From NCBI RefSeq assembly GCF_003917135.1, contig NZ_RPDI01000014.1, positions 21,076 to 85,075 of the forward strand: a DNA stretch of 64,000 nucleotides. Direction: 5' to 3'. Under the pieces are notes generated by a model. That model had not been told where the DNA came from and ran no database searches. It saw nothing but the letters and a program-made list of their open reading frames with translations. The DNA is from Leucobacter chromiireducens. GTDB lineage: Bacteria; Actinomycetota; Actinomycetes; Actinomycetales; Microbacteriaceae. Shown here one piece after another: positions 25,640 through 35,600 of this stretch (its first letter is position 1; every line of letters begins with the position of its first letter). Position numbers and translations under genes: made by a program.

Positions 25640-26668
25640 GTGACACGTGTGCAGTTGAGCGGGGTGGGGAAGCGCTACCCCGGCCGCGGAAAGGGCGCCG
25701 CCGACATCGTCGCGGTCGACGACGTCTCGATCGACGTCGCCTCGGGTGAGATCCACGCGATCATCGGCTACTCGGGCGCGGGCAAGAGCACGCTGCTGCG
25801 GCTCATCAACGGCCTCGAGCGGGCGACGAGCGGCTCGATCCGGATCGGGGATGCCGAGATCACCGCGCTGTCCGAGCGTGAGCTGCGGCCCGTTCGCCAG
25901 CGCATCGGCATGATCTTCCAGCAGTTCAACCTGTTCCACTCGAAGAACGTCGCGAAGAACGTCGAGTATCCGCTCATCGTCGCTGGCGTGCCGGCCGCCG
26001 AGCGCGCGGCCAGGGTGGCCGAACTGCTCGCGTTCGTCGGCCTGCAGGATCGCGCGACCGCATACGTCGATCAGCTGTCCGGCGGCCAGAAGCAGCGAGT
26101 TGGCATCGCGCGCGCCCTGGCGACCAACCCCGGGGTGCTGCTCGCCGACGAGGCGACGAGCGCGCTCGATCCGGAGACCTCGCGTGACGTGCTCGCACTG
26201 CTGCAGCGCGTGAACCGGGAGCTCGGGATCACGGTGATCCTGATCACGCACGAGATGGAGGTGGTGCGCGAGATTGCGCACCGCGTCACGGTGATGGAGC
26301 TCGGAACCGCGGTCGAGCAGGGCGACGTGTACGAGGTGTTCTCCGCGCCCCGCACCGATACGACGCGGAAGTTCGTCGCGTCCGCGCTGCCGAGCGAGCC
26401 GGCCGCCGAGCACCTGCAGCTGCTCCGCGAACGGCATCGCGGCAGGCTCGTGAGCCTCACGTTCCGCGACGGCGACGTGGATCAGCCCGTCGTGTTCGGC
26501 GTGCTCGCGGAGCGCGGGGTCGGCGTCAGTATCGTGCACGGCGGCATCACCGACGTCGGCGGCCGCAGCTTCGGCAAGCTGACCCTTGAGCTGATCGGCG
26601 ATGATCTGCGCGTCGAGCACGCGATCGCGGCGCTCGCGCAGCAGACCGAACTGGAGGTGCTCGCCTGA
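25640..26668 (+). CDS. metN: Methionine ABC transporter ATP-binding protein (MetN)
   Basis: This 342-residue ATPase drives methionine import. It has Walker A GYSGAGKSTLLR (43-54), Q-loop IFQQFNLF, signature DQLSGGQKQRVGIARAL, Walker B VLLADEATSALD and H-loop ITHEME. Residues from about 265 form the NIL regulatory domain, which binds methionine and gives feedback inhibition in MetN proteins. The start is GTG at 25640 with GAGAGGAACG in front. Its stop overlaps the metI start by one base (TGATG). Confidence 0.96.
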   Translation: MTRVQLSGVGKRYPGRGKGAADIVAVDDVSIDVASGEIHAIIGYSGAGKSTLLRLINGLERATSGSIRIGDAEITALSERELRPVRQRIGMIFQQFNLFHSKNVAKNVEYPLIVAGVPAAERAARVAELLAFVGLQDRATAYVDQLSGGQKQRVGIARALATNPGVLLADEATSALDPETSRDVLALLQRVNRELGITVILITHEMEVVREIAHRVTVMELGTAVEQGDVYEVFSAPRTDTTRKFVASALPSEPAAEHLQLLRERHRGRLVSLTFRDGDVDQPVVFGVLAERGVGVSIVHGGITDVGGRSFGKLTLELIGDDLRVEHAIAALAQQTELEVLA

Positions 26669-27333
26669 TGGATCGACTGATTGAGCTGCTCGCGAGCGGC
26701 AAGTTCCTCGAGGCGACGCTGCAGACACTGCTGTACGTGTCCGTCGCGATGGGGGTCGGAGGCCTGCTCGGACTGCTGGTCGGCGTCGCCCTCACCGTGA
26801 CCAGGCAGGGCGGCCTGCTGCAGAACCGGCCCGTGTTCATCACGCTGAACTTCCTGGTGAACTTCTTCCGGCCCATCCCGTTCGTGATCCTCATCGCGGT
26901 GCTCGCGCCGCTCTCGCGCGTGGTCGTCGGCACGGCCATCGGCGACGCCGGGATGATGTTCGTCCTCGTGTTCGCCGCGATGTTCGGGATCGCGCGGCTC
27001 GTGGAGCAGAACCTGCTCACCGTGCCGCCCGGCGTGATCGAGGCCGCACGCGCGATGGGGGCCGGGCCGCTGCGGACCATCGTGACCGTGCTCATCCCCG
27101 AGGGGCTCGGCCCGCTCGTGCTCGGCTACACCTTCGCGTTCATCGCCGTCGTCGACATGACCGCGATGGCGGGTGTGGTCGGCGGCGGCGGGCTCGGCAA
27201 CCTCGCGTTGAAGTACGGGTACCGCCAGCTCAACCCCTGGGTGACGTGGGCCGCGGTGCTCATCATCATCCTGATCGTGCAGCTCGTGCAGTTGCTCGGC
27301 AACGTCATCGCCCGCAAGCTCCTCAGGAGGTAA
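26668..27333 (+). CDS. metI: Methionine ABC transporter permease (MetI)
   Basis: This 221-residue inner-membrane permease has five hydrophobic segments and the EAA-type coupling motif EAARAMGAGPLRTIVTVLIP that contacts MetN. ATG overlaps the metN stop, so translation is coupled. The following DUF34 gene starts three bases after the stop and shares the transcript. Confidence 0.95.
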   Translation: MDRLIELLASGKFLEATLQTLLYVSVAMGVGGLLGLLVGVALTVTRQGGLLQNRPVFITLNFLVNFFRPIPFVILIAVLAPLSRVVVGTAIGDAGMMFVLVFAAMFGIARLVEQNLLTVPPGVIEAARAMGAGPLRTIVTVLIPEGLGPLVLGYTFAFIAVVDMTAMAGVVGGGGLGNLALKYGYRQLNPWVTWAAVLIIILIVQLVQLLGNVIARKLLRR

Positions 27334-27335
27334 GT

Positions 27336-28187
27336 GTGTCCGATCGCCCCGAAGCCACCAGCCTGGCCGACTTCCTCGCCCTCGCCGACGAGCTCTGGCC
27401 GCTCGCGACGGCCGAGAGCTGGGATCGGGTTGGGCTCACCTCCGGCGACCCGCGTGCGCCGCTCACGAGCGCGCTGCTCGCCGTCGACGTGACCGAGGAC
27501 ACGGTGGCCGAGGCGCTCGACACCGGCGCCGATCTGCTCTTCACGCATCACCCGCTGCTTCTGCGCGGCGTGCACACGCTCGCCGAGGACACGGCGAAGG
27601 GCGCGCTGATCGCGCGCCTCATTCGCGGCGGCTGCGCGCTCTACTCGGCGCACACGAACGCCGACGCGCCGGACGGCGGCGTCTCGGATGTCTTCGCGCG
27701 CCGACTCGGGCTCGTGCACGCGCAGCCGCTCGTCCCGAGCCAGCACCCCGCCGCCGCGCAGGGGTCCGGCATCGGCCGTGTCGGGACGCTGCCGCAGCCC
27801 GAGTCGCTCCGCGCGTTCGCCGAGCGACTCGCCGCGATCCTCCCGCAGACGGTGAGCGGGGTCCGGGTCGGCGGCGATCCCGATCGGGTGGTGTCGCGCG
27901 TCGCGCTGCTCGGCGGCGCGGGGGACAGCCTGCTCGACCACCCGCTTGTGCGCGCGGCCGACGTGTACGTGACCTCTGATCTGCGTCATCACCCGGCGCA
28001 GGAGTCGCTCGAACTCGCAGCGGCTGCTGGCGGGCCGGCCCTCGTCGACGTCGCGCACTGGGCGAGCGAGTCGCTGTGGCTGGACGGCGCGGCCGAGCTG
28101 CTCGGCGAGCGCCTCCCCGGCGTCACCTTCCGGGTGAGCGCGCGCCGCACCGATCCGTGGGTGTTTTCGGTCGGCGCATCCGCCTGA
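27336..28187 (+). CDS. Nif3-like dinuclear metal protein (DUF34/GTP cyclohydrolase I type 2 homologue)
   Basis: This 283-residue protein belongs to the widespread NIF3/YbgI family. Metal ligands are visible in LLFTHHPLLL and YSAHTNADAPDGG near the N-terminus and in the C-terminal DVAHWASES. The biochemical role of the family is unsettled; metal-related or cofactor hydrolase functions have been proposed. GTG at 27336 follows CTCAGGAGG; another GTG two bases earlier is out of frame. It is coupled to metI, with the coiled-coil protein gene 20 bp downstream, an order common in actinobacteria. Confidence 0.9.
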   Translation: MSDRPEATSLADFLALADELWPLATAESWDRVGLTSGDPRAPLTSALLAVDVTEDTVAEALDTGADLLFTHHPLLLRGVHTLAEDTAKGALIARLIRGGCALYSAHTNADAPDGGVSDVFARRLGLVHAQPLVPSQHPAAAQGSGIGRVGTLPQPESLRAFAERLAAILPQTVSGVRVGGDPDRVVSRVALLGGAGDSLLDHPLVRAADVYVTSDLRHHPAQESLELAAAAGGPALVDVAHWASESLWLDGAAELLGERLPGVTFRVSARRTDPWVFSVGASA

Positions 28188-28195
28188 GGCACCGG

Positions 28196-28207
28196 TAGGC
28201 TGGGGGC
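28196..28207 (+). promoter_or_regulatory. Leaderless -10 element for the coiled-coil protein gene
   Basis: TAGGCT (28196-28201) is six bases before ATG at 28208. No ribosome site is present, so this gene probably has its own leaderless promoter. Confidence 0.5.
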
Positions 28208-28951
28208 ATGAAGGCTAGCCCGCGCCAGCAGCGACTGCTGCTCGACCTCCACGACCTCGATACGACGATCGCGCGGCTGCGCCGCAAGCGGGCGACGCTC
28301 CCGGAACGCGCCGAGCTCGACGGCCTGGCCGGTGAGATCGCGAGCTCACGCGAGCAGTTCATGGCCGCGCAACGTGAGCTCGACACGCTGACCGCGGAGA
28401 TTGAGCGGATCGAAGCCGACGTTGCGATGGTGCGCCAGCGTCGCACGCGCGACGAGGAGCTCATGGCGGTCAGCACCTCATCGAAGGAGGCGCAGGCGCT
28501 GCAGAGCGAGCTCGACACGCTGGCCCGCCGTATGGGCGAGCTCGAGGAGCGCGAGCTTGAGCTCATGGAGCAGCAGGAGAGTGCGCAGGCGGCGTTCACC
28601 GAGGCCGAAACCGTGCTCAGCGGGGTTGACGGGCGGCGCGCGTCCATTCAGGCCGCCATCGACGCCGCCGAGGCGCAGATCGACCGCGACCACGCCGCGA
28701 ACACCGAGGAGCGCGGCGGACTCGCGGCCGAGATCCAGCGCGACCTCCTCGGCGTCTACGAGGAGCTGCGCGGCAGGATCGGGATCGGGGCGGCCCGCCT
28801 GCGCGGCGCGGTGTCCGAGGCCAGCAACATGGCGCTCACGCCGGCGGAACTCAGCGACTTCAACGCCGCGGCGCCCGACGAGCTGCTGTTCTGCCCGGGC
28901 ACCGGCGCGATCCTCGTGCGCGTCGATGAGGACGCGACGCCCGAGGTGTAG
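28208..28951 (+). CDS. Coiled-coil protein of the CdsZ/zf-RING_7 family, zinc ribbon lost
   Basis: This 247-residue protein is mostly a long antiparallel coiled coil (about 10-175) with conserved DEELMAVSTSSKEAQALQSE in the middle. The C-terminal module normally carries a CxxC...CxxC zinc ribbon. Here the first pair reads SEASNMAL and the second FCPGTGAILVR, leaving one Cys. The fold seems kept without zinc. The family has been linked to rRNA/tRNA or RNase-related functions; the link is loose. Its stop codon overlaps the -10 element of rnpB, which begins 10 bp downstream. Confidence 0.85.
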   Translation: MKASPRQQRLLLDLHDLDTTIARLRRKRATLPERAELDGLAGEIASSREQFMAAQRELDTLTAEIERIEADVAMVRQRRTRDEELMAVSTSSKEAQALQSELDTLARRMGELEERELELMEQQESAQAAFTEAETVLSGVDGRRASIQAAIDAAEAQIDRDHAANTEERGGLAAEIQRDLLGVYEELRGRIGIGAARLRGAVSEASNMALTPAELSDFNAAAPDELLFCPGTGAILVRVDEDATPEV

Positions 28952-28954
28952 AAT
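28949..28954 (+). promoter_or_regulatory. -10 element of rnpB
   Basis: TAGAAT overlaps the stop codon of the coiled-coil gene and lies seven bases before the predicted 5' end of RNase P RNA at 28962. The -35 region is not obvious. Confidence 0.55.
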
Positions 28955-28961
28955 CGACGGT

Positions 28962-29343
28962 GGAATGGGCTGGTGAGACGGTCGCGTCGCGGCACGAGAG
29001 TGCACGCGCCGAGGAACGTCCGGGCTCCGCAGGGGAGAACGGTGGGTAACGCCCACCCGGGGCAACCCGCGAGAAAGTGCAACAGAGAGTAGACCGCCGC
29101 GTCGGGTTCGCCCGGCGCGGTGAGGCTGAAAGGGTGGTGTAAGAGACCACCGGCGCCCGTGGCGACACGGGCGGCCAGGTAAACCTCGTTCGGAGCAAGG
29201 CCAGACAGAGGATGATGACGCGCCCCGCCGAGTCCTCGGGTAGGCCGCTAGAGGGTACTGGCAACAGTGCCCCGAGAGAGATGACCGTCACCCCGGCGTT
29301 CGCCGGTGGGACAGAACCCGGCGTATGATCCGGCCCATTCCCC
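28962..29343 (+). ncRNA. rnpB: RNase P RNA, bacterial type A
   Basis: The catalytic RNA of RNase P matures tRNA 5' ends. Conserved parts are GAGGAACGTCCGGGCTCC (P4/CR-I side), the ACAGAG and GGCAACAGTGC-like segments, and ACAGAACCCGGCGTA near the 3' end. The terminal P1 helix pairs 28962-28973 (GGAATGGGCTGG) with 29330-29341 (CCGGCCCATTCC), which fixes both ends. About 380 nt is normal for actinobacteria. Confidence 0.96.
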
Positions 29344-29374
29344 ACACATCGCAGATGTTCCCTATGCTGAACCT

Positions 29375-29977
29375 ATGAGCACCGCGCTGGAAGCCGCACG
29401 GCCGGATCGGTACCCGCCATGGGGGATCCGCACGCCCGCGAGGCCCATGGACTTCACCGGAGCCGAGTTCTTTCGCGGCAACGTGGCGGCGCTCGTCGCG
29501 TTCAACGTGCTCTTCGTGTTGGGCGGGGTGGGATTGCCTGCCGTCGTCGACTCGTCCGCGGGACGGTTTCAGCTCGAGCACCTCGGGGGGATCTTCTTCG
29601 TGCTGATGATCTCCCTCCCGGTCTCGGGCTTCGCGTGCCTCACGTACGGCGCGCTCAGCGCATGGCTGCTGGGGAAGCTCCTCCGCGGCCAGCGACGCAG
29701 GTGGGTGCACCGCATCGCCTTCACCGCACTGGGGGCGGCGGTCGGCTACGTCTCGATGATCGGCTTCTCCAGCGAACTGGGGCGATCACCCGAAAAGGTC
29801 CAGGCGCTCGATCCCTCGCTGCTCGCGTTCGTGATCCCTGCGGCGCTCGCCGTGCTGATCGGCTGGGAGTACACGAGCCGGCGGGCGCTCCGCGCGGACG
29901 CGGTGGCTCCCCAGCCAGACGCCCCGCCGCACGCCTCCCAGACCCACGAGCCAGCCGCCCCGCCGCACCCTCAGTGA
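29375..29977 (+). CDS. Four-helix membrane protein of unknown function
   Basis: This 200-residue protein has hydrophobic stretches at about 37-57, 70-95, 113-130 and 145-163, and a Pro/Ala-rich cytoplasmic-type tail. No family was recognised. TATGCT (29363-29368) lies six bases before ATG at 29375, so it is probably leaderless and starts just after rnpB. A long hairpin at 29976-30028 separates it from the converging map gene. Confidence 0.72.
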   Translation: MSTALEAARPDRYPPWGIRTPARPMDFTGAEFFRGNVAALVAFNVLFVLGGVGLPAVVDSSAGRFQLEHLGGIFFVLMISLPVSGFACLTYGALSAWLLGKLLRGQRRRWVHRIAFTALGAAVGYVSMIGFSSELGRSPEKVQALDPSLLAFVIPAALAVLIGWEYTSRRALRADAVAPQPDAPPHASQTHEPAAPPHPQ

Positions 29978-30028
29978 TTCGGCGAACCCAAGCGCGGATC
30001 GGCGATCGGGGCTTGGGTACGCCGAATC
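29976..30028. terminator. Bidirectional terminator between the membrane protein gene and map
   Basis: Two arms of 9 and 8 bp, GATTCGGCG and ACCCAAGC, pair with GCTTGGGT and CGCCGAATC around a single A-A mismatch and a 17-base loop. It has no T-run. Confidence 0.7.
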
Positions 30029-30051
30029 GCTTGGTCTAGCCGGCGCGGCCC

Positions 30052-30921
30052 CTACTCCGACACCGTGAGCAGCTCGAAGCCGTCCTCCCGGATCACCACC
30101 GTGTGCTCGAACTGCGCGGTGACGCTCTTGTCGCGCGTCGTGACCGTCCAGCCGTCCTCCCACTGATCCCACTCGTGCCCGCCCAGCGTGAGCATGGGCT
30201 CGACGGTGAACACCATGCCGGGGACGATGATGTCCCCGTAGCTCGGCGCCGAGTCGTAGTGCGGAATGATGAGGCCTGAGTGGAAGGACGAGCCGACGCC
30301 GTGCCCGGTGAAGTCGCGCACGACCCCGTAGCCGAAGCGCTTCGCATAGGTCTCGATCACGCGGCCGATCACGTTCACCGCGCGTCCCGGCTTCGCGGCC
30401 CGGATCCCGCGCATCATCGCCTCGTGCGTGCGCTCGACGAGCAGATCGACCTCGGGCGCGACCTCGCCCACCCGATACGTGCGGTTCGTGTCGCCGTGGA
30501 AGCCGTCGAGGTATGCCGTGACGTCCACGTTCACGATGTCACCCTCGCGCAGCACGGTGTCGTCGGGGATGCCGTGGCAGATCACCTCGTTGACGGAGGT
30601 GCACGAGGAAGCTGGATAGCCGCGGTAGCCGAGCGTCGACGGGTACGCGCCAGCGGCGACCACCACCTCGTGCGCGACGCGATCCAACTCGGCGGTGGTG
30701 ACCCCTGGGCGCACGGCCTCGCCGACCGCGTCGAGTGCGCGCGAGGCGATCCGGCCGGCCGCCCGGATCTTGGCAACCTCCTCGGCCGTGTACGTGTTGT
30801 CGCCCTCGTACGGGGGCGGCGTGACGAGGCCAACGTACGGGGGTCGCGCGATGCTCGCGGGAACCTGGCGCTGCGCCGGGCGAATACCGGGAATCAAATG
30901 TCCGTGTGCGTCGAAGGGCAT
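30052..30921 (-). CDS. map: Methionine aminopeptidase, type I (class Ic)
   Basis: This 289-residue metalloprotease removes the initiator Met. Metal ligands are visible: Asp residues in [18 protein letters not shown], His in [11 protein letters not shown], Glu in [11 protein letters not shown] and Glu in QFEHTVVI; the substrate His is in [10 protein letters not shown]. An N-terminal extension of about 40 residues rich in Pro ([18 protein letters not shown]) is typical of class Ic enzymes and carries PxxP motifs thought to contact the ribosome. TAGACT (complement of 30928-30933) gives a leaderless start. Confidence 0.96.
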   Translation of the reverse strand: MPFDAHGHLIPGIRPAQRQVPASIARPPYVGLVTPPPYEGDNTYTAEEVAKIRAAGRIASRALDAVGEAVRPGVTTAELDRVAHEVVVAAGAYPSTLGYRGYPASSCTSVNEVICHGIPDDTVLREGDIVNVDVTAYLDGFHGDTNRTYRVGEVAPEVDLLVERTHEAMMRGIRAAKPGRAVNVIGRVIETYAKRFGYGVVRDFTGHGVGSSFHSGLIIPHYDSAPSYGDIIVPGMVFTVEPMLTLGGHEWDQWEDGWTVTTRDKSVTAQFEHTVVIREDGFELLTVSE

Positions 30922-30986
30922 GGCTCTAGTCTATGAAGTGCGCGCAGTGCTCGCTGCGGGCACCGCACAGCGGAAGGACTCGGATC

Positions 30987-31196
30987 ATGAGCAAGCGGGA
31001 CTGGGGGATCGAAGATCCCGAGGAGACGTACTGGTTCAATACGCGCACCGGCGAGGTGGAGGAGGGGCCGCAGTCGCTGTCGGTGGACCGCGTCGGGCCG
31101 TTCGCCACGCGCGAGGAGGCCGCGCACGCGAACCAGATTCTCGAGCGACGCGCGCGGGCGTGGCGCGAGGAGGACGAGGCGAACGAGGAGCTGTAG
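30987..31196 (+). CDS. Small SPOR-like protein
   Basis: This 69-residue protein reads DPEETYWFNTRTGEVEEG, then VGPFATREEAAHANQILERR, which matches a small actinobacterial family often labelled SPOR domain-containing. A regulatory or peptidoglycan-binding role is not established. The ATG at 30987 follows GGAAGGACTC. It lies between map and glnA2, as in related genomes. Confidence 0.8.
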   Translation: MSKRDWGIEDPEETYWFNTRTGEVEEGPQSLSVDRVGPFATREEAAHANQILERRARAWREEDEANEEL

Positions 31197-31222
31197 CGCG
31201 CCGAGCAAACTCTGCGGCTGCC

Positions 31223-31254
31223 GTAACACGTTCGACACGCGTGGGAGGTAGTCT
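31223..31254 (+). promoter_or_regulatory. Candidate glnA2 promoter with one GlnR-type half-box pair
   Basis: GTAAC (31223-31227), six bases, then GACAC (31234-31238) matches the GTnAC-n6-GAAAC unit with one mismatch. TAGTCT (31249-31254) is a plausible -10. The second pair of a full GlnR box is not present. Confidence 0.4.
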
Positions 31255-31340
31255 GATCCCGAGCGCGCGCCGCGGCGATCGCGGCGCGTGAGACACCCAC
31301 GCGCGGCGCCAGGCGCTGCGCGGCAACGAACGGAGCCGGT

Positions 31341-32678
31341 GTGAGCAAGCAGCGCGATTTCGTCCTTCGCACAATCGAGGAGCGGGGCGTCAAGTTCGTA
31401 CGCCTCTGGTTCAGTGATGTGTCGGGGACACTGAAATCGGTCGCGCTCGCACCCGCGGAGGTCGAAGGCGCGTTCAGCGAGGGCATCGGCTTCGACGGCT
31501 CGGCGATCGAGGGCCTCACGCGCGCGTACGAGTCGGACCTGCTCGCGATCCCGGATCCCGCGACGTTCCAGCTGCTGCCGTGGCGCAGCCAGGACGCGCC
31601 GACCGCGCGCATGTTCTGCGACATCCGCACCCCGAACGGGGAGCCGGCGGTCGCCGACCCGCGCAACGTGCTGAAGCGCACGCTCGCGCACGCGGCGGAT
31701 CAGGGCTTCACGTTCTACACGCACCCCGAGATCGAGTTCTACCTGCTGAAGTCGAAGGAGTTCGGGGCCGAAGGCCCCGTCCCCGTCGACCGCGCCGGCT
31801 ACTTCGACAACGTGCCGGGTGGCACCGCGCACGACTTCCGGCGCGAGAGCGTCGCGATGCTCGAGGACCTCGGGATCTCCGTCGAGTTCAGCCACCACGA
31901 GGCCGGGCCAGGCCAGAACGAGATCGACCTGCGCTACGCCGACGCGCTCACCACCGCGGACAACCTCATGACGTTCCGCACGGTCGTGAAGGAGGTGGCG
32001 ATCACGCAGGGCGTGCACGCGACCTTCATGCCGAAGCCGCTCGCCGGGCAGCCGGGATCCGGCATGCACACGCACCTCTCGCTCTTCGAGGGCGACACGA
32101 ACGCGTTCTACGATCCGGGCGCGAAGTACCAGCTCTCGCAGACCGGCCGCCGCTTCGTCGCCGGCCTCCTGCGCCACGCGCCGGAGATCACCGCGGTCAC
32201 GAACCAGTACATCAACTCGTACAAGCGACTGTGGGGCGGCGACGAGGCCCCGTCGTTCGTGAGCTGGGGCCACAACAACCGTTCGGCGCTCGTGCGGGTT
32301 CCGATGTACAAGCCGGGCAAGGGCGGCGCGGCGCGCGTCGAGTACCGCGCGCTCGACAGCGCGGTCAACCCGTACCTCGGCTTCTCGGTGCTGCTCGCCG
32401 CAGGCCTGAAGGGCATCGAGGAGGAGTACGAGCTGCCGCCCGAGGCGGAGAACAATGTGTGGGCGCTGTCCGACGGCGAACGCCGGGCGATGGGCTTCGA
32501 CGCGCTGCCGACCAGCCTCGACCACGCGCTCGCCGTGATGGAGCGCTCCGAGCTCGTCGCCGAGACGCTGGGGGAGCAGGTGTTCGCCTACTTCCTCCGC
32601 GACAAGCGGCGCGAGGTGGCGGCCTACCGCAGCCAGGTGACGCCGTACGAGCTGTCGTCGATGCTCGACACGATCTAG
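31341..32678 (+). CDS. glnA2: Glutamine synthetase-family protein GlnA2
   Basis: This 445-residue enzyme belongs to the type I glutamine synthetases that join ammonia and glutamate, or a related amine ligation. Visible motifs are GIGFDGSAIEGLTR, EIEFYLLKSKEFG, the ATP/Glu-binding MPKPLAGQPGSGMHTHLSLF and NQYINSYKRLWGGDEAP. The adenylylation region reads VWALSDGERRAMGF rather than the Tyr-containing LYELPPEE, so this copy is probably not controlled by GlnE-type modification. GTG start at 31341. It is followed after 18 bp by glnE. Confidence 0.92.
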   Translation: MSKQRDFVLRTIEERGVKFVRLWFSDVSGTLKSVALAPAEVEGAFSEGIGFDGSAIEGLTRAYESDLLAIPDPATFQLLPWRSQDAPTARMFCDIRTPNGEPAVADPRNVLKRTLAHAADQGFTFYTHPEIEFYLLKSKEFGAEGPVPVDRAGYFDNVPGGTAHDFRRESVAMLEDLGISVEFSHHEAGPGQNEIDLRYADALTTADNLMTFRTVVKEVAITQGVHATFMPKPLAGQPGSGMHTHLSLFEGDTNAFYDPGAKYQLSQTGRRFVAGLLRHAPEITAVTNQYINSYKRLWGGDEAPSFVSWGHNNRSALVRVPMYKPGKGGAARVEYRALDSAVNPYLGFSVLLAAGLKGIEEEYELPPEAENNVWALSDGERRAMGFDALPTSLDHALAVMERSELVAETLGEQVFAYFLRDKRREVAAYRSQVTPYELSSMLDTI

Positions 32679-32696
32679 GCCGGGAACGAAGCCGCA

Positions 32697-35600
32697 ATGG
32701 CGGATCCGCTCCCCGAACTGAAGCTCGCCGAGCTCGCGCGCGCCGGGTTCCAGGCGCTCACCGAGTCCCGCGCCGCGCTCCACGAGCTGGCGCCGCACCT
32801 GCGCGTCGCGCAGGGCGAGGTGCTCGACGCGTTCGCCGCTGCGGGCGACCCGGACGCCGCGCTCGGACGCATCCGCGAGCTCGCGGAACGCGCGCCCGAG
32901 CTCCTCACGGCCCTCGACGCGGAGGAGCTCACCCGGCTCTGCCGCCTCGTCGGCGCCTCACCGGCGCTCGGCGACTTCTTCGTGCGACACCCTGGCGGCT
33001 TGCCGGAGCTGCTCGCCCGCGGGGGCGCGCTCGTGCCCGCTGAGCAGGCGCTCGCCGTGCTGCTCAGTGCGGTGCACGAGACCGCGACGGGGGCGCCGCT
33101 CGCCGGGCCAGCCGGGTGGGAGGCCCTGCGCATCGCCTACCGGGGCCTCCTCGCGAGCGTCATGCTGTTCGACCTCGAGCGCACTGCGGAGGGGCTCGCG
33201 CTCGAGTCCTTCGAGCACGTCGCGTCGAGCCTGTCCTCGCTCGCGGGCGCGGCGGTCGAGGCGTCGCTCGCGGTCGCTCGCGCGAGCGTCGCGGGCGGCC
33301 TGAACGGCCCGGCCGTGCGCGCGGAGCGGATCGCCGCGACGGAGCTCGCCGTCGTCGCGATGGGGAAGTGCGGCGCCGAGGAGCTCAACGTGGTGTCCGA
33401 CGTCGACGTCGTGTTCATCGCACGGAGCGCGTCGGACGGGGAAAGCGGCGGCGACGTCCTCGACACGGACACGCTGATCCGGATCGCCACGCGCCTCGCC
33501 AGTGAAACGATGCGGGGGATCCACGACCCGTGCGTGGAACCCCCGCTCTGGGAGCTCGACGCGAATCTGCGCCCCGAGGGCAGGCACGGCGCGCTCGTGC
33601 GCACCCTCGGCTCGATGCTCAGCTACTACGATCGGTGGGCGAAGGGGTGGGAATTCCAGGCGCTCCTCAAGGCCCGCCCGCTCGCCGGGGATCTCGCGCT
33701 CGGCGACGAGTTCGTTGCGCGCACGCGGGACGCCGTGTGGGCGTCCTCGAACCGGGAGGACTTCGTCGGCTCCGTGCAGCGCATGCGCGAGCGCGTGACC
33801 GAGCACATCGACACCGATGACCTCGACGTCCAGCTCAAGCTCGGGCCCGGCGGCCTCCGGGACATCGAGTTCAGCGTGCAGCTGCTGCAGCTGGTGCACG
33901 GGCAGTACGACGATCGCCTGCACGCGCGCGGCACGCTGCCGGCGATGCAGGCGCTCGTAGACGGCGGCTACATCGCGCGGAGCGACGGCGAGCGGCTCGC
34001 GACCGACTACCGCTTCCTCCGCGTGCTGGAGCACCGCCTGCAGCTGCGCGAGCTCCGCCGCACGGCGATCATGCCGACCGACCCCGAGGGCCTCCGCGTG
34101 CTCGCGCGCGCGAGCGGGCTCGCGCCGACCGGCGACGCGCTCCTGCAGGAGTGGGGCCGCGTGAAGCGCGAGGTGCGCGAGCTGCACCTGAAGATCTTCT
34201 ACGCCCCGCTGCTCAGCGCGGTCGCCGCGCTCCCCGAGGAGGAGCTGCTGCTCGGCAGCGCCGAGGCGCGCGCCAGGCTCGCGAGTATCGGCTTCCGCGA
34301 CCCCGACGGTGCGATCCGCCACCTCGCTGAGCTGACGCGCGGCACCTCGCGGCGTGCGCGCATCCACCGCAACCTCCTGCCGGTGCTGCTGCAGTGGCTC
34401 GCCGAGGGCACGGATCCCGACTACGGGCTGCTCGCGTTCCGCCGGGTGAGCGAGGCGAATCGTGCGTCGCCCTGGTACCTGCGGTTGCTGCGCGACGGCG
34501 CGGAGGCGGCCGAGCGGCTCACCCGGGTGCTCTCCTCGTCGCGGTTCGCGGCCGAGCTGCTCGAGAGCATCCCGGAGGCGGTGGCCTGGCTCGAGAGCGA
34601 TGCCGCGCTGATGCCGCGCGGGCTGGACACGCTGCGCGACGAGATGCGCGCGCTCGCCTCGCGCAGGGACACCGTCGAGGACGCGGGCTCGGCGCTCCGC
34701 GGCGTGCATCGGCGCGAGGTCCTGCGACTCGCCCTCGGGCGCATCACCGGCGTGCTCGACGAGCCTGATGTCGCGCGCGGGCTCGACGCCGCGCACACCG
34801 CGCTCCTCGACGCGCTGCTCATCATGCTCGATCGCGCGGCTGCCGCGGCGGCGCAGCCGCAGGAGTTCGAGCTCGCGCTCATCGGTATGGGGCGCTACGG
34901 TGGCGGCGAACTCGGATTCGCGTCGGACATCGACCTGATCGCGGTGTTCCGCCCGGCTCCTGGCGTGCCGGGTGATCAGGCGTCACGGGCGGCGATCAAG
35001 CGGGTCACCGAGCTCAGGCGGCTCGTCTCCGATCCCCGATTCCCCGTGGATCTCGACTTCGACCTGCGGCCGGAGGGCAAGAACGGCCCGATCGCGCGCA
35101 GTCTCGAGGCCTCGCGGGTGTACTACGAGCGGTGGTCGGTGACGTGGGAGGCGCAGGCGCTGCTCCGCGCCCGTCCCGTGGCCGGTGATCCCGCGCTCGG
35201 AGCGGCCTTCGTCGAGCTCGCCGACGAGATCCGCTACCCGCAGCACTTCGGTGAGGAGCAGGTCAGAGAGGTGCGGCGCATGAAGGCGCGCGTGGAGGCC
35301 GAGCGGCTGCCGCGCGGCGCGGATCCCACCAGGCACCTGAAGCTCGGGCCGGGCGGACTCACCGATGTGGAGTGGCTCGTGCAGCTGCTGCAGCTGCGCT
35401 CCGGCGCCGAGTATCCCGCGCTCCGCACGGTCTCGACGCTCGCGGCGCTGGACGCCGCGGTGGCGCACGAGCTCATCGGGGCGGAGGACGCGGAGCACCT
35501 GGCGGAGTCCTGGCGCACCGCGAGCAGTGTGCGCTCTGCGTTGAAGCTCTGGAACGGCCGCGCGAGCGACTCGCTGCCAACGGACCGGGTGGAACTCGAG

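Noticed and set aside
30894..32798. A 634-residue minus-strand frame opposite glnA2
   Set aside because: Shadow of glnA2, which has all glutamine synthetase motifs on the plus strand.
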